Positions 8,969 through 18,730 of a DNA stretch of 36,004 nucleotides are shown here, piece after piece. The notes under the pieces were generated by a model. That model ran no database searches. It was given only the letters and a program-made list of their open reading frames with translations, and was not told the DNA's origin. The stretch is from positions 1 to 36,004 of the forward strand of contig CANRFW010000005.1 of the NCBI GenBank assembly GCA_947630035.1, written 5' to 3'. Position 1 is the first letter of the stretch; the number at the start of each line of letters is the position of its first letter. A program made the position numbers and the translations under genes. This DNA comes from an uncultured Clostridia bacterium. GTDB lineage: Bacteria; Bacillota; Clostridia; Christensenellales; Borkfalkiaceae.

Positions 8969-11826
8969 TGTCCGCTACCTCCCTTTTGCTTTTTTTTGAA
9001 CCCGAAGAAACTCTTGATGTCTTCCCACTTGAGTTTCCGCACGATAATATCCACGACGTACAGTGCGACCGCGGCAATGAGAAGAGGAAGTGTGAGCTTC
9101 AAAGTATAGGTGCTGAGATCGTTCTCGTCGTTTTCGAGAGAGAGCTTGCCGTCGAGACTCACCGTGCCGCCCTCGTCGACCGCCTTATGAAGAACGCCGA
9201 CATCGTAACCCGCGAAAGAATCGTATTCGGGTTTATAGGAAATGCTTACGGTCTCATAGGCATCGTATGAGGTGCCCATGTACTCATAGATGATATGCAC
9301 GCCGTACTCTCCGAGACGGTCCGTTTCAAACTCGTAGTAGTAGCCGTACGGCCCGACCCCCATGTCCGCGGAAATGGTGACTGCCTCTCCTCCCTCTTCG
9401 GCGGGATAGGTGATCTCGACCCGCGCCTTCGCGTTGAAGTGGGTCTCGCCGATGGCGGGCGTGGCCTCCACGCGGGTGACGGTCCCCTCCCTTTCGACAC
9501 TTACGGAATAGGGCACGGAATTTTTTTCGGCAGGCACGGCCGTCTCATAGACGTTGCAGAAGAACTTGTTGTCCGCCTCGATCTGCGACCACTCCCGCAA
9601 CCACGATCCGCTGTATGCGCTTGTGAAAGTGGCTACCCGTCCGTTACCGTAATTCCAATAGGTGTAGAGCGGGATCTTGGTCGTTGCGCCGCTCGACTTC
9701 ATATGGTTGAGGGTGAGGACGGTAGACGTACTCGGTTTGGTCTCGGTAAAGTAATACCCTCCCACATTCGGAAGGCTTGTGCCGATGCCCTCAAGCGTGT
9801 CGTCATAGCGGCGCTCCACATTGACGGAGGTGCTTCTCTCCACGACGGCCTCGGTGACGGGGCCCGTCATTTCGGCGAAGACGTCGTCGCTGATCGTACC
9901 CTCGCTGCTCGTATTGTGGGTATATTTCCCGCCGCTTACCTCCGCGATATCCATGAGTTCGCGGCAATAGGCATTGTACGTGCTGTTGGTATTGCTTAAT
10001 CCTCCGTTCTGGGTGAGGGGATCGCCGGGGCGGCCCACGTCGAATACGGAGGTGATGACGCCGTCGTCCCCGTACATCTCCGCCGCGATCTCGCTGAGAT
10101 CCTCGGTGCTGCTGTCGCCGTAGGCCATACCGTCGGTGATGAGCATGATCTGCTTCCCGCCGCCGAATTCGCCTGCGCCCGCAAGCTGCCTCTGCGCTTC
10201 GCGGAGGGAGGAGGAGATCATTGTGCCCTGCCATTGTTCCAAACCGTCGATGAGGGAATAGAGCCGATCGGGATTTGTGTTGGGTGACGGGGGCTGTCTC
10301 ACCCAGATCTCGCCCGCGAAAGCGACGATGCAGACATAGTCGTTGGGATTGAGAATGCCGACGAGCCTCTTTGCGACCGTCTTTGCGAGAGCGAGGTGGT
10401 TATTCTGGAACATGCTGCGGGAAATGTCGATGACGATGGCGTAGAGTTTGGCATCGTTCTGGCTCCTGCCGTAGCGCACGGGAAGAATATCCGCGAGACT
10501 CTGCAGGGCCTTCTGCCTGTTCGCCGCATCCGCCGAAGCGGAATCGCCGGGATCGGCCGGCGTTTCTCCGTCCGCCAATTGCAGATGGAGATCCCCCGCC
10601 GCCACAAGGCTCTTGCCGAACCCGGAGACGACTTTCTGCACGCTCTCGACGAAAGCGTTGTAGTTGTCGAAAGAGCAGACGTTCATATCGGCAAGTACGA
10701 TCTCATCGTATTGCGCGAGCATTTCCACGGTATAGGGGATCACTCTTTCGTTGAGGTGGATCTTTACGGTATCGCTCTCGTGTCCCGCCTTATACTCTTT
10801 CTTCATCGTGGAAGAGGCGGAGGAGAGTTCGTAAATATCAAGCTCCGCAGAGCTTCCGTACCGCGCGACTGCCGCGGTCACGTCGTCCCAATTCTCTGTG
10901 ACGACGAGTACTTTCACTTCGCTCGATACGACCTGCGTAAAGAGATAGCGGTTGTTATTGGGATTGGCGTCGTCCTCGGCGTTATCCATCTCCACGCTTA
11001 CTTCATAGTGGTAAGTGCCTGCGACATCGGTGGGCAAATCGAAGGTGACGGTGTTGGTGCCCGCCGTGAGTTCCGTTCCCTTTCTTTCCTGACCTTTCGC
11101 CCCCGGACAGTTGACGTACACGCGGGCATCGTTGTTGGAACGGATCTCGATATCCACCCTCTCCTCGTGATTGAGGAAGGCGGTCTTCGTAAAGGACACC
11201 GCGGAGATCTGCACCTCCTTGTCCGTCTCCTGCAAATTGTCGTTGAGGTAGACGGCGTCCACCTTTACGTTGCGCATCCGCAACTCGCTTACGGCGCGGC
11301 TGATGGCGAACGCGTCGCTCTCGTCCGTCTGCCTGCCGTCCGTGATGAGGACGATGCGCTTGATGACGTCGCTGCGGAACTGCTCGCCCGCGAAATTGAG
11401 GGCGCCTGCGATATCCGTCTCGGAATCGTCAACCGAGGCCTCCGTCACACTCTTCAACTTCTCTTTCGAGGTGGGTGTATTCAGAAGCTCGCTGTCTTTA
11501 CCGAAGCACACAAGCCCCACCTTGGAGTTATCGGGGAGCTTGATCCCGCGGATGATCTCGTCCACCCTGCCGAGATTGCGGTTGGCGGAATAGGAGACAT
11601 CCGCAACGATAAAGACTTCCGTCTCGGTGAGAACGGTCTTGACGCTCGTCCCCGCCGCGGCGAACGCGATGATGACGGACATGGCGACGTGCATGACGAT
11701 AGAGGCCACGTTGTGACCGTTTCTGTTCTCCTTCCTGACCGCGACCGCGAACGGAATCGCGAACGCCGCGATAAGCGGGATCGCTATGAGAAGGAGCCAT
11801 ATGTTATCGAAGTTGATGCTGCTCAT
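8965..11826 (-). CDS. Membrane protein with two von Willebrand factor A domains (953 aa)
   Basis: N-terminal TM pair. VWA-1 'EVFIVADVSYSANRN...SKVGLVCFG...IVLITDGRQT'. VWA-2 'LYAIVIDISRSMFQNNHLALAKTVAKRL...DYVCIVAFAG...IMLITDGMAYGD'. C-terminal TM 'LTLPLLIAAVALYVVDIIV'. Confidence 0.88.
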   Translation of the reverse strand: MSSINFDNIWLLLIAIPLIAAFAIPFAVAVRKENRNGHNVASIVMHVAMSVIIAFAAAGTSVKTVLTETEVFIVADVSYSANRNLGRVDEIIRGIKLPDNSKVGLVCFGKDSELLNTPTSKEKLKSVTEASVDDSETDIAGALNFAGEQFRSDVIKRIVLITDGRQTDESDAFAISRAVSELRMRNVKVDAVYLNDNLQETDKEVQISAVSFTKTAFLNHEERVDIEIRSNNDARVYVNCPGAKGQERKGTELTAGTNTVTFDLPTDVAGTYHYEVSVEMDNAEDDANPNNNRYLFTQVVSSEVKVLVVTENWDDVTAAVARYGSSAELDIYELSSASSTMKKEYKAGHESDTVKIHLNERVIPYTVEMLAQYDEIVLADMNVCSFDNYNAFVESVQKVVSGFGKSLVAAGDLHLQLADGETPADPGDSASADAANRQKALQSLADILPVRYGRSQNDAKLYAIVIDISRSMFQNNHLALAKTVAKRLVGILNPNDYVCIVAFAGEIWVRQPPSPNTNPDRLYSLIDGLEQWQGTMISSSLREAQRQLAGAGEFGGGKQIMLITDGMAYGDSSTEDLSEIAAEMYGDDGVITSVFDVGRPGDPLTQNGGLSNTNSTYNAYCRELMDIAEVSGGKYTHNTSSEGTISDDVFAEMTGPVTEAVVERSTSVNVERRYDDTLEGIGTSLPNVGGYYFTETKPSTSTVLTLNHMKSSGATTKIPLYTYWNYGNGRVATFTSAYSGSWLREWSQIEADNKFFCNVYETAVPAEKNSVPYSVSVEREGTVTRVEATPAIGETHFNAKARVEITYPAEEGGEAVTISADMGVGPYGYYYEFETDRLGEYGVHIIYEYMGTSYDAYETVSISYKPEYDSFAGYDVGVLHKAVDEGGTVSLDGKLSLENDENDLSTYTLKLTLPLLIAAVALYVVDIIVRKLKWEDIKSFFGFKKKQKGGSGQ

Positions 11827-13684
11827 AACAATATACTCCGTATTCCGCCGCCGCCAGAAGGGCGAGGATGATAAAGAGATAGAGGAGATCGTCGTAAACG
11901 CCGTCTCTCGTACTCCTCTCTTTTTCGCCGTAAATGACCCGCATGGCCTCCGTTTCGTTCGGGACGCGTTCGCTCTCGGGGAGAGAGGAATAAATGTTGA
12001 TGGTGCGCATGGAGCCGTCCGTCATCACCATCTCCACGGTATAAGTCCCCACTTCGTTGAGGGTGTATTCCACGGTCGTGACGCTCGTATCGGGAAAACT
12101 CTCCTTCCCTTTGGGAGAAAGGATGCGGATGCTGTTGCACCCCGCGATGACGTTCACGGCAAGCGTGTCGCCGCAGACATAGCCCGTCTCCTCGACGACG
12201 GGCGGGAATGTGTAGTCGAGCAAGTTGTCGACGAGAATATTGAAGTCGGCGGAGAGAACGAAAGGCGCGCTGTCCTTCGGGTCGAACGCAAACACGACCT
12301 CGCGTGCGCCGCCTTCCGTCGCCCCCGTGAAGAGCAGGGGACTCCCCTCGCAGGAGAGGAGGGTGGAGAACTTGGCGCCCAAGCCGCACCGTACATACTG
12401 CTTTAACTCATACTCCGTGCGCGCTTCCGCCCCCGGCACGCCCTCGAGGAGCTTCCGCACCCCCGAATTGGTGGAATTCGAATAGACGATCCCCTCGCGC
12501 GGCGCGGACTGCGCGCCCTGAAAGGAGAAGTTCGAGCCTGCGATGCCCGATTGCGGATTGACGAACCACACCGCACCGTCCGCGGGAAGCTCTTGCGGCG
12601 CAAATTTTTCAAAGACAAAGAGATCGTACCCCGTGTGGTCTCCCTCTTCGTAGTCGTCCGGATCCATCACCGTAATCTGCGAATTCCCCGCCGCGATAAG
12701 CGCCGCGCGGAGGAAGAAGGGAGTATCGCTGACAAGAAGAGTGCGCGAAGAGTTTTCGAACTCCACGTTGTAATAGACCACCTCATCGTCGAGGGAAAGC
12801 CCGTCTTTCCCCGTGAGCGCGACCCGCACCGAGCGGAAGTCCTCCACGTCGTCCACGTCGAAAGAATAGGCGGAGGGAATAAAGGCAAGCACGTCCGCGG
12901 AGAGAACGGAGTGCGGCTCCGTCTCCCCGTCAAAGTAGAGGGAGATATCCACGACGCTGTCGCTGCGATAAGACATGACCGTTCCCGAAACGGAAATGCG
13001 GATGCTTTCGTCGACAGCCGTCTTCGTGACTTCGATATCGGAGAGCGAAAAATTATCGACTTCCTCCGCGACGTTGACGATCGTAATGTTCTCGTAGGCT
13101 TCGTACGTTTTATCGGTGATGAGATACACCTGCGTCGAACGGTCCTCGTCGAAAAACTCCTGCGCCGTCTCCCACGCCTTGTTGAGGTCGTCTTCCCGGT
13201 AGCCGACTTCAAGTTCGTCGAGCATGGAGATGGCGCGGTCCTTATCGCTGACATACTCGAAGACCGTCTCCGTCGCATCCCCCACGTAGACGAGGGTATA
13301 GGCGCTCCCTTTCATCGATCCCTTGATGAGAGAGCGCGCTTCATCCTTGGCCGTTTCGAAACGGGTCTTGCCGCCCGACGTATAGTTCATGCTGCCCGTT
13401 CCGTCGAGTACGATGCAGAGGGTCTCCCCTGCGGCGGGAACGGTAAACACGGGCTGGGCGATGGCGAGAGAGAGAAATGCGACCGCGAAGATCTGCAGAA
13501 TGAGGCTGATGATGCCGACGATCCTGCTGATCGGAAGCCTCTTTTTGAGGAAGCGCTCGGAAAGCTCCCAAAGGTAGGTGGAGGCGATGACCTTCTCGGT
13601 GTATTGGTTCTTGATAATATAGATGAGGATGAGGACGGGGATCCCGATAAGTCCCAAAAGCCCCAAGGGGTAAGCAAAACTCAT
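11804..13684 (-). CDS. BatA-like N-terminal TM plus VWA domain protein (626 aa)
   Basis: MSFAYPLGLLGLIGIPVLILIYIIKNQY... (BatA/aerotolerance-type N-terminus). 'LCIVLDGTGSMNYTSGGKTRFETAKDEARSLI' VWA MIDAS-like motif. C-terminal TM. Confidence 0.87.
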   Translation of the reverse strand: MSFAYPLGLLGLIGIPVLILIYIIKNQYTEKVIASTYLWELSERFLKKRLPISRIVGIISLILQIFAVAFLSLAIAQPVFTVPAAGETLCIVLDGTGSMNYTSGGKTRFETAKDEARSLIKGSMKGSAYTLVYVGDATETVFEYVSDKDRAISMLDELEVGYREDDLNKAWETAQEFFDEDRSTQVYLITDKTYEAYENITIVNVAEEVDNFSLSDIEVTKTAVDESIRISVSGTVMSYRSDSVVDISLYFDGETEPHSVLSADVLAFIPSAYSFDVDDVEDFRSVRVALTGKDGLSLDDEVVYYNVEFENSSRTLLVSDTPFFLRAALIAAGNSQITVMDPDDYEEGDHTGYDLFVFEKFAPQELPADGAVWFVNPQSGIAGSNFSFQGAQSAPREGIVYSNSTNSGVRKLLEGVPGAEARTEYELKQYVRCGLGAKFSTLLSCEGSPLLFTGATEGGAREVVFAFDPKDSAPFVLSADFNILVDNLLDYTFPPVVEETGYVCGDTLAVNVIAGCNSIRILSPKGKESFPDTSVTTVEYTLNEVGTYTVEMVMTDGSMRTINIYSSLPESERVPNETEAMRVIYGEKERSTRDGVYDDLLYLFIILALLAAAEYGVYCYEQHQLR

Positions 13685-14556
13685 TTCAGCACCCCCATAT
13701 CCGTGAGTTTCTCGAAGAAGATCCCCTCGAGAGGCTCCTCCGAAGAGACGAGCATATAGTTCCCTCCGCGGGAGAGACAGTAGTTGCGGATGCGCTCCGT
13801 GGCGTACTCGAGGGCCGCCATGTAGGCGCGGACGATATCCCGCGTGATATTTTTACGGTAAATGCGGTTCGCATTCTCGCTGTCGATAAAGTGCATCTTC
13901 CCGCGCGTTTTCGGCGTCATCTCCTCCTTGGAAAGGACCTGTACGCAGAGGATATCCCGCCTCTTGTTCGCGAGATGCTCGATCGCCCCCTCGTAGTCTT
14001 CGTCCGTGAGAAAATCGGAAATGATGACGGACAGCCCGTCGCCGTAGCCTACCGCGGAGGGCAGGATCGCTTCGGTGATCTTGCTGTCCCCGTCGAACTC
14101 GATGTTGTCGAGCTTGCCGATCCCGTTGTAGAAAGACTCCCTGCCGAGCATGTTGGTAAACACCTCTTCGAGGTGCCCGTCTCGGATCATATAGACGGAG
14201 ACCTTATCCATCTCGCAGACGGAAAGGTAGGTGAAAACGGCGGCGAGCCGAAGGGCTTGCTCGTCCTTTTTTCCCTTGCCGAACTTCATCGACTTGCTCG
14301 CATCGATATAGATACGGGTGTGTACCTGCCGCTCGTCGAGATAGAGCTTCAAGTACAGCTTTTCAAAGCGTGCGAAAGCATTCCAGTCGATCTTCGTCAC
14401 GTCGTCGCCCGGCATATAGTCGCGGTAATCCGCGAATTCGCTGGAGGAGCCGAACGTCTTGCTTTGGTGCGTTCCGCCGAACCTCCCCGCGATGTTGTTT
14501 TTGATGAGCGTTTGGAGAAGCTCGACTTGCTCCAAAAACGCCTCATTGACTACCAT
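13681..14556 (-). CDS. DUF58 domain protein
   Basis: 'GTHQSKTFGSSSEFADYRDYMPGDDVTKIDWNAFARFEKLYLKLYLDERQVHTRIYIDASKSMKFG', the characteristic DUF58 signature. Located between MoxR and VWA genes. Confidence 0.93.
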   Translation of the reverse strand: MVVNEAFLEQVELLQTLIKNNIAGRFGGTHQSKTFGSSSEFADYRDYMPGDDVTKIDWNAFARFEKLYLKLYLDERQVHTRIYIDASKSMKFGKGKKDEQALRLAAVFTYLSVCEMDKVSVYMIRDGHLEEVFTNMLGRESFYNGIGKLDNIEFDGDSKITEAILPSAVGYGDGLSVIISDFLTDEDYEGAIEHLANKRRDILCVQVLSKEEMTPKTRGKMHFIDSENANRIYRKNITRDIVRAYMAALEYATERIRNYCLSRGGNYMLVSSEEPLEGIFFEKLTDMGVLK

Positions 14557-14565
14557 GTGCTATCC

Positions 14566-15681
14566 TTATCTCGTCTCGTTCACGAGCTGTTTGATGACGT
14601 CGTCCACCGTGAGTTTTTCGCTGATGGCGGTGTAGTTGATCTTGACCCTGTGGCGAAGCACGGGGCAGGCGAGCGCCTTGACGTCCTGATAGGAGACGTT
14701 GTAGTGCCCGTTCATGAGTGCGCGCACCTTCGCGCAGGTGATGAGCGCCTGCGCCGCACGGGGGGACGCGCCGTACTTAATGTATTTCTTGGTGACGGAG
14801 GGCGAACTTTCGAGTTCGGGGTGGGAATTGGCGACGATGTCCGCCGCGAATTTCACGACTGCGTCAATGACGGGCACCGTCTTGGCGAGTTCGCGCATCT
14901 CGAGGATGGCGGGGCCGTCCACCACCGCCTCCGCCGTCTCGTCCATGGTGATCTGCGTCATGTTGACGATCCCGATGAGGTCTTCCACGCTCGGGAAGCC
15001 GACGAGGAGCTTGAACATGAAGCGGTCCATCTGCGCCTCGGGGAGGGGATAGGTACCGTCCTGCTCGATGGGGTTCTCCGTCGCGAGAACGAAAAACGGC
15101 TCTTCGAGGGCGTACGTCTTCTTGGCGACCGTGACTTTATGCTCCTGCATGACCTCGAGCATTGCCGCCTGCGTCTTGGGCGTGGCACGGTTGATCTCGT
15201 CGGCGAGAATGAGGTTGGAGAAAATGGGTCCGCGCTGGAAACTCATCGACATTCTGCCGCCGGCGTCCTGCTCGATGATATTCGTACCCGTCACGTCCGA
15301 AGGCATGAGGTCGGGCGTGAACTGGATCCGCGAGAAGGGAAGGCGCAGTGCCTTCCCGAGGGAGCGGACGAGGCGGGTCTTCCCGACTCCGGGCACCCCT
15401 TCGAGGAGGACGTTGCCGCCCGCGATAATGGCGCACAGCACGTTATCGACCACCTCCTGCTGGCCGACGAAGTCCTTGGCGAGTTCATCCTTGATCCGCT
15501 TGATCGCCGCACTGAAACGGTCGATGCGCGCCGTATCGGAGGCACTCATTACGGGAGCTTCGATCTCGGGGAACTCCCTCTCCTCCTCGCTTGCGGGCGC
15601 GGCGGACTGCACGGCTTCCTCGGTCTGCTCCGCCTCGGTCACGGGCACCTCTTCCTTTTTCGACTTCTTCCAACTTTTCAT
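14566..15681 (-). CDS. MoxR family AAA+ ATPase
   Basis: 'LLEGVPGVGKTRLVRSLGKAL' (Walker A), 'LILADEINRATPKTQAAMLEVMQE' (Walker B), 'VLATENPIEQDGTYPLPEAQMDRFMFKL' (sensor/MoxR signature). Confidence 0.96.
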   Translation of the reverse strand: MKSWKKSKKEEVPVTEAEQTEEAVQSAAPASEEEREFPEIEAPVMSASDTARIDRFSAAIKRIKDELAKDFVGQQEVVDNVLCAIIAGGNVLLEGVPGVGKTRLVRSLGKALRLPFSRIQFTPDLMPSDVTGTNIIEQDAGGRMSMSFQRGPIFSNLILADEINRATPKTQAAMLEVMQEHKVTVAKKTYALEEPFFVLATENPIEQDGTYPLPEAQMDRFMFKLLVGFPSVEDLIGIVNMTQITMDETAEAVVDGPAILEMRELAKTVPVIDAVVKFAADIVANSHPELESSPSVTKKYIKYGASPRAAQALITCAKVRALMNGHYNVSYQDVKALACPVLRHRVKINYTAISEKLTVDDVIKQLVNETR

Positions 15682-15689
15682 ATTTTACC

Positions 15690-17186
15690 TCACTCTTCGG
15701 CTTGTATGCCGCCATATAACATTTCGATATAGCGCAAAACCATTGCGCGCTGTTCCTCGGTAAGATTGCCCTCGCGGAGAAGTTTCTGGATCTCCGCGCT
15801 GTACTCGTCGAGGATATCCCCGTACTGCACATACTCCCCCGTCGCGGGGTCATACACCTCGTCGTCGCTGCCGTACCGTGTGTCTCCCGATCCCCCGCCG
15901 CCGCCCGGCTGGTCGTCGTTCGGGTCGGACGGGTTATTCGGATCGTCCTCCGTTCCCCCGGGGGATTCTTCATCCGTCTCCCCCGTCTCGATGGGCAGGC
16001 CGAAGAGATCCCGCAAAAAGTTTGCGATATGCCTGTTCATCGCGCCGCGGTAGCTCTGCTCGGCAAGCTCCTCAGTGAGGGTCTCATACACCTTCCCGAA
16101 GAGGGCGTCAAGCTCTGCCTGCCCGTCATACGGTTCCGTTCCGCCGATCCCGTCGCGTACGGCAACGAGGCGGGCGGAGAAGTCGCCGAGAACGGCATAG
16201 AGAGGATCCGTCGCGGGGACTGCAGAGAGAAGCAGGGCGCCGCCGATCCCCGACGCGGCTTCGGTGAGTTTCTCCGAAAGCCCCTCCACTTCGGCAAAAA
16301 GGGCACGGTAGTCCGTCTCCCTCTTCGAAAGCCGATCGGCGACGATATCCCCCTGATTTTTGCGATAGGTCTGCACGTCGGTATAGGAGAGAAGGGTGTA
16401 AGGGCGGAAAGAGTTTCCGCCGCGGCTTACGATCGCCGCGAGTTCGGCCTGCCCCGCGCTCTGCAGGAAGGAGGAGATCGTCCCGTAGGTATTGGCACCC
16501 GTAACAGCCGCCTCGGTCTTCCCGAGCGTTTCCGTAAGCGCCGCAGTCTTCGCGCTCTCCGTCTTCGCCTCGCCGAGCGCCGTGATGAATGCCTCGAGCG
16601 CCGCCACTGCGCCGTCCTTTTCCGTCTGCGCGAGCGCGGATTGCTGCACGTTCGCTATGAGGTCGCGGATACGCTGGATCTCCCACCCTGTGATTTCATA
16701 GGGCGGATCCTCGGAGTTGGCGGCCACATTGCGGAAGGGCACGAACGCCGCCGTGAAGAAGAGCGCGAATGCGGCCACGCCCGTAATCAGAAACTTGAGA
16801 AGCGCACCCGTCTTTACCCGTCTGCGGGGAAGGGCATCGAGCGTATCGTAGGCGTCCGCGCGCTGCCTCTCCACCATGGGACCGGAGGCGGAGGAAAACT
16901 CATAAGCCGTCTGCACTTTTTCGTGCAGGGCGTATTCGTCGTCGAGATCTTTTGCGATCTTCTTTGCATTCGGGCGGAGGAAGAGCAAGGCGAGCGCAAA
17001 CGCCGTAAGACCCGCGCCGCCGCCGATGAGGGCATAGTAAATTTCGTCGATCACAATGCCGCACAATTTCAACGGGAGCAACACCGCACCGACTGCGAAC
17101 AGCCCCGCGAAAACCCCGATCGCCGCCGACATGCCGACCGCGGCGAGCCATTCGTTCCGCTTGAATTTTTCAAATGACTTGTTCAT
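15690..17186 (-). CDS. Membrane protein with coiled-coil region and acidic Gly-rich linker (DUF4175-like arrangement, tentative)
   Basis: MNKSFEKFKRNEWLAAVGMSAAIGVFAGLFAVGAVLLP..., three N-terminal TM segments, long helical region, 'GGTEDDPNNPSDPNDDQPGGGGGSGD' linker. Sits in the MoxR operon. Confidence 0.75.
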   Translation of the reverse strand: MNKSFEKFKRNEWLAAVGMSAAIGVFAGLFAVGAVLLPLKLCGIVIDEIYYALIGGGAGLTAFALALLFLRPNAKKIAKDLDDEYALHEKVQTAYEFSSASGPMVERQRADAYDTLDALPRRRVKTGALLKFLITGVAAFALFFTAAFVPFRNVAANSEDPPYEITGWEIQRIRDLIANVQQSALAQTEKDGAVAALEAFITALGEAKTESAKTAALTETLGKTEAAVTGANTYGTISSFLQSAGQAELAAIVSRGGNSFRPYTLLSYTDVQTYRKNQGDIVADRLSKRETDYRALFAEVEGLSEKLTEAASGIGGALLLSAVPATDPLYAVLGDFSARLVAVRDGIGGTEPYDGQAELDALFGKVYETLTEELAEQSYRGAMNRHIANFLRDLFGLPIETGETDEESPGGTEDDPNNPSDPNDDQPGGGGGSGDTRYGSDDEVYDPATGEYVQYGDILDEYSAEIQKLLREGNLTEEQRAMVLRYIEMLYGGIQAEE

Positions 17187-17202
17187 AGATGCTCCCGTGT
17201 CG

Positions 17203-18372
17203 TTATCTCCGCTTCTCCTCGACATAGAGATCGAGCGTGGCGGATCGGGCACTCGCCGCGGAATCGGTGGCGACCGTAACAAGCAGCCTCTTCTCGGCGC
17301 GGACGACTTCTTTCCCCTCTACGGTATTGATATAGCGGAATACGATCGTGCATTCTCCCGTTTCGGGGGGACGGACGAACCACAGCTTCCCGTTCAAAAA
17401 TCTTGCACATTCGCTCGAGGAGAGACCGTCGAGATCTTTGTAGCTCCCCGCGCCGCTGTCGTCATAGAGATATGCCTTGACGCCGCTGCCCGTTTTCGCA
17501 TCCCACTCCCAACTTTCGGTGGATACGTCTTCCCCCGCGGAGTTCTTTGCCTCTTCGAAGATGACGTTATACTTCCTCTCCGTGCTGTTGGCGCCGACCC
17601 CGAAGTAGAGGGTGCAGGCGGTAACCTGCCCCGCGGGAGCGACGACCGTCTGCCCGCCGCCCCAATCGGGGGTAAGCGTGACCCCGAACGTGACGGGCGC
17701 ATCGAGCGCCGCGAGGATCTTCTTTTCCATAACGTACCCGCACACCGTACAGGACGTCGTGACAGAGCCGTCCGTCGTCTTCGTGGCGGGCACCGTCACA
17801 GGATCTCCCGCCGTGTGGAGAATGACTTCGTCCCGATAGGGACAGGGCGTAAGCGTGCCGTTCTGCTCCTTCTTCGTATTGAGGCAGGCGTGGAAGTGCC
17901 CCGTCTCGTCGCTGCTCCATCCGCTATCGAGGTTATGCTCCCCCGTTGCGGGGATCGCCCCGTCGTAAGAGTTCCCGCACTCGGTGCATCGGTACGTGCC
18001 GTAGCCGTTGAAAGAGCAGGTCTCTTGCATGGTGCGGGAGACGATCTCATAGGTGTGGTCGGCGAGGGGCAGTTCTTTTGTGACAGTGTTCCCGCACTCG
18101 GTGCATCGGTACTCCCCCGTCCCCTTTTTCTGACAGGTGGAGGGCTCAACGGTTTCGGCGAGTTCGAGGTGACAGTAGCCGTAATCCTTGCGTTGGTTGC
18201 AGTTCTCGTCGAGGCAGGCATGCCAATGGCTGGGCGCGTTGTTCTTTTCCACGCCGTTCGACCACTCCTCCGCCCAAGTGTGCGCGGAACGGGGCACGGT
18301 GCAGCCGCAGACGGCGGCAAGAAGACACCCGCCCGCAAGCGCGGCGATCGACAGAGCAACGGATTTTTTCAT
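17203..18372 (-). CDS. Lipoprotein with His/Cys-rich repeat modules
   Basis: MKKSVALSIAALAGGCLLAAVCGC lipobox. Repeated 'HTWAEEWS...HWHACLDENC...C', 'YRCTECGNTV', 'YRCTECGNSY', 'HFHACL' and 'TVCGY' modules. Confidence 0.82.
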   Translation of the reverse strand: MKKSVALSIAALAGGCLLAAVCGCTVPRSAHTWAEEWSNGVEKNNAPSHWHACLDENCNQRKDYGYCHLELAETVEPSTCQKKGTGEYRCTECGNTVTKELPLADHTYEIVSRTMQETCSFNGYGTYRCTECGNSYDGAIPATGEHNLDSGWSSDETGHFHACLNTKKEQNGTLTPCPYRDEVILHTAGDPVTVPATKTTDGSVTTSCTVCGYVMEKKILAALDAPVTFGVTLTPDWGGGQTVVAPAGQVTACTLYFGVGANSTERKYNVIFEEAKNSAGEDVSTESWEWDAKTGSGVKAYLYDDSGAGSYKDLDGLSSSECARFLNGKLWFVRPPETGECTIVFRYINTVEGKEVVRAEKRLLVTVATDSAASARSATLDLYVEEKRR

Positions 18373-18498
18373 ACTCCACCTCCCCGGTATGCAAAACGCT
18401 TTTCTGCATATGCTCTTGCATAAAATTTATCTTTATGCGAACTTTTTGCACGTATGCGCCCTGCCTGCCTAAAAAGCCATTCTATAGTGTTCTATTCC

Positions 18499-18527
18499 AT
18501 TATACAAATAAATGGGGCGCGCGTCAA
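18499..18527 (-). promoter_or_regulatory. Sigma-A type promoter TTGACG-N17-TATAAT for the lipoprotein/MoxR/VWA operon
   Basis: Minus strand TTGACG (18527-18522), 17-nt spacer, TATAAT (18504-18499), about 120 nt upstream of the first ATG. Confidence 0.75.
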
Positions 18528-18660
18528 CAAAAATCACCGCTGTGTTTTGTGAAAATTATGAGTAAATATTTGTAAATTTTATTTCTTTTATAAATTCCGA
18601 CCCCTTTTGCGGTTTTTGCGGCGAGAGCGCTCTTTCCCGAAACAGAGTTTCCTCACGCGT

Positions 18661-18715
18661 CTGTGCCGCCCGCCCGCGGTTGCGGGCGGGCGGCACAGAC
18701 GGTTCGGAATGACGT
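18661..18715. repeat. Palindromic repeat: 17-bp arm hairpin followed by TCGGAATGACGT
   Basis: CTGTGCCGCCCGCCCGC-ggtt-GCGGGCGGGCGGCACAG, then acggt TCGGAATGACGT. The same layout occurs at 31183-31231. Confidence 0.75.
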
Positions 18716-18730
18716 TAAAGGGCGCGGCAG

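Noticed and set aside
10396-15732. Plus-strand ORFs of 491, 402 and 613 aa
   Set aside because: Antisense shadows of VWA, BatA-like, DUF58 and MoxR genes, which have clear motifs.
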